37,283 bases of DNA from Blastococcus sp. TF02A-35 (GTDB lineage Bacteria > Actinomycetota > Actinomycetes > Mycobacteriales > Geodermatophilaceae): positions 1-37,283 of the forward strand of contig NZ_SPQP01000037.1 of assembly GCF_004571075.1 (NCBI RefSeq), read 5' to 3'. Position numbers and translations under genes: made by a program. This document shows positions 35,701-37,283 of the stretch, one piece after another. The notes beneath the pieces are model-generated. The model worked only from the letters and a program-made list of their open reading frames with translations, was not told the DNA's origin and ran no database searches. The first letter of the stretch is position 1. Each line of letters starts with the position of its first letter.

Positions 35701-36334
35701 CGACGAGGGCGTCGGCCCCCCGCAGGGTCGCGAGCAGGTCGGGGCCCACCGACCGCAGCGAGGAGGTGAACACCGGCAGCGCCTGCCCGCCGGCGTCCTC
35801 GACCGCGGTGCAGAGCGACTCGACGAAGGCGGTGTTCCCGGCCAGGTGGTGCGCCCGGTAGTAGAGGACGGCGACGACCGGGCCGCTGCCGCGGGACTCG
35901 CGCTCCAGCACCCCCCAGTCGGGCGCGACCGACGGCGGCTCGAACCCCTCGCCGGTGAGCAGCACGGTGTCGGAGAGGAACCGGCGCAGCTGGACGAGGT
36001 TGTCCGGCCCGCCCTGCGCCAGGTAGCCGTGCGCCTCGGTCGCCACGCCCATGGGCACGGTCGAGAGCTCCATCAGCTCGGCGTCGGGCACCTGCTCGCC
36101 GCCGAGGACCACGACCGGGGCGGGGCCGGCCAGCAGCGGGGCCAGCAGCTCCTCGTACTGCCGCCGCACGCCGAGGATCCGGACGACGACCAGGGCGCTG
36201 CCCTCGACGAGCGCGGCGATCCCCGCGGCGTCGAGCCGCGCGGGGTTGCCCAGCCGCCAGCCGGCGCCGGAGGCGCGGGCGGAGAGCAGGTCGGTGTCGC
36301 TGGTGGAGAGCAGGGTGAAGGTGGGGTCGCTCAC
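32702..36334 (-). CDS. cobN: Aerobic cobaltochelatase subunit CobN
   Basis: A 1210-residue large subunit of the ATP-dependent cobaltochelatase that inserts Co2+ into hydrogenobyrinate a,c-diamide in aerobic B12 synthesis. Family blocks include VVAVLYYRAHHLAGNTAFVE, VMLSAYPTKHARIGNAVGLD, DLPPSHHYLAAYWWLR, HVGKHGNMEWLPGK, FLVNDPGEGSQAKRRAHAT, GRNFYSVDPRAVPS, SVGLSVWGTSAMRTSGDD and WGGYAYGRDLDGVQ. The length is normal and no break is seen. GTG at 36334 with GAGGAA about 8 nt upstream. The partner subunits (CobS/CobT or ChlI/ChlD-like) are not in the window. A cobalamin riboswitch precedes the gene, cobG diverges from it, and an MFS gene follows. Confidence 0.97.
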   Translation of the reverse strand: MSDPTFTLLSTSDTDLLSARASGAGWRLGNPARLDAAGIAALVEGSALVVVRILGVRRQYEELLAPLLAGPAPVVVLGGEQVPDAELMELSTVPMGVATEAHGYLAQGGPDNLVQLRRFLSDTVLLTGEGFEPPSVAPDWGVLERESRGSGPVVAVLYYRAHHLAGNTAFVESLCTAVEDAGGQALPVFTSSLRSVGPDLLATLRGADALVVTVLAAGGSRPATAQAGGDDGAWDVGQLAELDVPVIQGLCLTRSRADWLADDDGLSPLDVGNQVAIPEFDGRLISVPFSFKETDEDGLTSYVADAERAARVAGTAVAHARLRHTPPAERRIVVMLSAYPTKHARIGNAVGLDTPASVVRLLAAMQGQGYDIGPFDGPDALPGVADLDGDALFHALIAAGGQDADWLTEEQLQGNPVRIPAERYRAYFDTLPEDLREAMVEHWGQPPGALFVDSSDPTCPHIVFAALRAGNVVVMVQPPRGFGENPIAIYHDPDLPPSHHYLAAYWWLRSEFGAHALVHVGKHGNMEWLPGKTVGLSASCGPDAAIGDLPLVYPFLVNDPGEGSQAKRRAHATLVDHMVPPMARADTYGDIARLEQLLDEHANVAAMDPAKLPAVRAQIWTLLQAAKLDHDLGLAERPEDDHFDEMILHVDGWLCEIKDSQIRDGLHVLGSPPQGQDRVDLVLAMLRARQIWGGSVALPGLREALGLTEDGSAGLRETDRVEALAEALVAGMEAAGWAEMAISALVRQVLGRDDDAVAAVLRFAVAEVVPRLARTTDELDATLHALEGGYVPAGPSGSPLRGLVNVLPTGRNFYSVDPRAVPSRLAWETGQAMAESLVDRYRADTGEYPRSVGLSVWGTSAMRTSGDDVAEVLALLGVRPVWDEASRRVTALEPVPLDELGRPRIDVTVRISGFFRDAFPHVVTMLDDAVTLAASLDEPADRNFVKAHVDADLAEHGDRRRATTRVFGSKPGAYGAGLLSLIDSRNWRGDADLAEVYAVWGGYAYGRDLDGVQARPDMEAAYKRIAVAAKNVDTREHDIADSDDYFQYHGGMVATVRALTGRAPAAYIGDSTRPESVRTRSLTEETARVFRARVVNPKWLAAMRRHGYKGAFELAATVDYLFGYDATTGVVADWMYEKLAQTYVLDPENREFMETSNPWALHGIAERLLEAVDRKMWAEPDPALLAELQQAYLDTEGDLEGGESPAEIGR
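34102..34125. repeat. Copy B of the ATGGCCAT-centred palindrome, inside cobN
   Basis: A perfect 24-bp palindrome (half-site GGGCCGAAATGG followed by its complement) inside the cobN coding region, read in frame as part of AEMAISAL. It shares its core with the 22-bp copy at 25120-25141. Confidence 0.75.
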
Positions 36335-36375
36335 GGCGCGTTCCTCACTCGGGGTCCGCGCCCCGGGTCGTCGGG

Positions 36376-36482
36376 CACGGCAGCCGGAGTGTCTGGCTCA
36401 GCCGGGCCCCTGGACGTGCGGGCCGGGCTCACAGTGGCGGGACCGCGTCGGAGTTGCACCGACTTCCTCGCTGACTGCCGTG
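36376..36482 (-). promoter_or_regulatory. Cobalamin (B12) riboswitch upstream of cobN
   Basis: On the minus strand the closing stem P1 is CACGGCAG (36482-36475) with CTGCCGTG (36383-36376). Between them are the conserved elements in order: GGAAGTCGGTGCAACTCCGA, then GCGGTCCCGCCACTGTGAGC (the GCCACTG core), and the B12-box-like GAGCCAGACACTCCGGCTGCC. This is a compact cobalamin riboswitch, ending about 40 nt before the cobN GTG. A small CGGGG/CCCCG hairpin follows, just before the ribosome site, so translational control is likely. High B12 would lower CobN, and probably the MFS protein. Confidence 0.88.
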
Positions 36483-36490
36483 ATGCGGGG

Positions 36491-36496
36491 ACCGTA
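36491..36496 (-). promoter_or_regulatory. -10 element (TACGGT) for the riboswitch-cobN transcript
   Basis: Read on the minus strand, TACGGT ends 8 nt before the first P1 base at 36482, so the RNA would begin at the aptamer. Its -35 region falls on the -10 of cobG. Confidence 0.4.
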
Positions 36497-36510
36497 CCTG
36501 GCGCCCCCAG

Positions 36511-36516
36511 TAGCCT
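36511..36516 (+). promoter_or_regulatory. -10 element (TAGCCT) of cobG
   Basis: TAGCCT ends 10 nt before the cobG ATG at 36527. The message would have only a few leader bases and no riboswitch of its own. Confidence 0.5.
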
Positions 36517-36526
36517 CGCCAGCGCC

Positions 36527-37156
36527 ATGACCGCCACTCCCCCGCCGCGCGACCGCGCCGACGCCTGCCCCGGCGCGCTGCAGACCCATCCCGCGGCCGA
36601 CGGCGCGCTGGCCCGCGTCCGGGTGCCCGGAGGCGCGCTCACGCCGGCGCAGCTGCTCGTCCTGGCGGCGGCCGCGCGCGAGCTCGGCGACGGTGCCCTG
36701 GAGCTGACCAGCCGGGGCAACGTCCAGCTGCGCGGTCTGCGCGCGGGGGCCGAGGGAGAGCTCGGCGACCGGCTGGCCGTGGCCGGCCTGCTGCCCAGCG
36801 CCACCCACGAGACCGCCCGGAACGTGCTGGCCAGCGTGCTGAGCGGCCGGTCCGGCGGGCTGCTCGACGTGCGGGCCTGGGTCCCGGCCTTCGACGCGGC
36901 CATGTGCGCCGACCCGCGGCTGGCGGAGCTGCCCGGCCGCTTCCTCGCCGCCTTCGACGACGGCCGCGGCGACGTCGCCGGGCTGGGTGCCGACGTCGGC
37001 CTGCTGGCGCTGGACGCCCGCACGGTCACGCTCCTGCTCGGCGGCGTGGACAGCGGGATCCGCTGCGCCCCCGAGGGGGCCGTGGAGCTGGCGCTCGCCG
37101 CCGCCGGGGCCTTCCTCGACGAGCGGGCCCGCCAGGGCGGCACCGCCTGGCGGGTG
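36527..37156 (+). CDS. cobG: Precorrin-3B synthase CobG, N-terminal 210 residues (partial)
   Basis: The first 210 residues of a nitrite/sulfite reductase-like iron-sulfur enzyme that oxidises precorrin-3A to precorrin-3B with O2. The ferredoxin-like half domain is seen in [18 protein letters not shown] and [15 protein letters not shown], the motif shared with nitrite and sulfite reductases, and [16 protein letters not shown] follows. The cluster cysteines lie in the missing C-terminal half. The frame remains open to the window end, but from 37157 on the DNA is an exact reversed copy of fbiC, so the residues read there do not belong to CobG. It diverges from cobN, consistent with a B12 locus. 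Confidence 0.88.
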
Positions 37157-37283
37157 GCCGGTGTCGCCGAGCTTCACCCACGAGGTCTGGATGTTGCCGA
37201 TCCGGCCGTGCAGCAGCAGCCGGGCGACCGCGTGCACCGCCCGGTTCTCCCGCACCGTCGGGCCGGGGCGGGCGACGCCGGCG
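37157..37283 (-). other. 127-bp reversed copy of fbiC (probable assembly or amplification artefact)
   Basis: These 127 bases are the exact reverse complement of 16604-16730, codons of the C-terminal half of fbiC. The match starts at one precise position and runs to the last base. Both source and copy are preceded by CACCGCCTGG, a shared 10-mer, at the junction. Exactly 127 bp is the usual largest k-mer of common short-read assemblers, and inverted joins within about 20 kb are typical of amplification chimeras. Confidence 0.85.

Noticed and set aside
37157-37283. A second, genuine fbiC fragment or gene duplication at the window end
   Set aside because: Perfect identity over exactly 127 bp running to the last base, in reverse orientation and cutting cobG, fits a technical join far better than an old or recent duplication.

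Overview
The window reads as a contig from a very high-GC, Gram-positive Actinomycetota chromosome. Evidence: strong GC bias at third codon positions, frequent GTG starts, an FbiC-type fused FO synthase for coenzyme F420, SigE-type and ZAS-paired ECF sigma factors, a mycobacterial-style accD1/accA1/fadE locus, and many promoters whose -10 element (TAnnnT) sits 6-8 nt before the start codon. A Geodermatophilaceae-like genus would fit, but that placement is inference. The gene content is chromosomal housekeeping and metabolism. I see no phage, plasmid, insertion sequence or CRISPR array.

Layout. 1-4.6 kb: tail of a proline-rich protein, then divergent nrtR and nadABC (de novo NAD synthesis under a Nudix-type repressor). 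4.6-7.9 kb: a luciferase-like flavin oxidoreductase and a PAS-GGDEF-EAL cyclic-di-GMP protein, diverging around a long inverted repeat. 7.9-10.8 kb: SGNH hydrolase, disulfide oxidoreductase family flavoprotein, flavin reductase. 10.9-14.3 kb: a four-gene operon of ECF sigma factor, zinc-finger anti-sigma, ABC ATPase and ABC permease, closed by a hairpin. 14.4-17 kb: fbiC. 17-21.9 kb: PadR plus HAAS-like membrane protein, metallophosphoesterase, small hypothetical, quinone reductase, a probable 45-residue membrane peptide, and a second ECF sigma with a membrane partner. 21.9-27.4 kb: acyl-CoA dehydrogenase, biotin carboxylase and methylcrotonyl-type carboxyltransferase opposite a TetR regulator. 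27.5-31.4 kb: two membrane proteins of unknown role, oligoribonuclease, tRNA-His. 31.5-37.3 kb: an MFS transporter and cobN behind a cobalamin riboswitch, diverging from a truncated cobG.

How genes work together. NadB makes iminoaspartate, NadA condenses it to quinolinate and NadC makes NaMN; NrtR probably senses the NAD pool. The carboxylase pair and acyl-CoA dehydrogenase form a branched-chain acyl-CoA (leucine-type) breakdown module; its TetR neighbour faces it across two matching GTTAAC-N4-GTTCAC sites that overlap or flank both promoters. CobN and CobG belong to aerobic cobalamin synthesis; B12 can shut cobN off through the riboswitch while cobG has its own nearly leaderless promoter.

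Caution. The last 127 bases (37157-37283) are an exact reverse complement of 16604-16730 inside fbiC. That is almost certainly an assembly or amplification chimera, so cobG should be treated as ending at 37156. I found no clearly new defence or biosynthetic system. The most unusual items are repeated palindromes, interlocked divergent promoters at cobN/cobG, and two uncharacterised membrane protein families.
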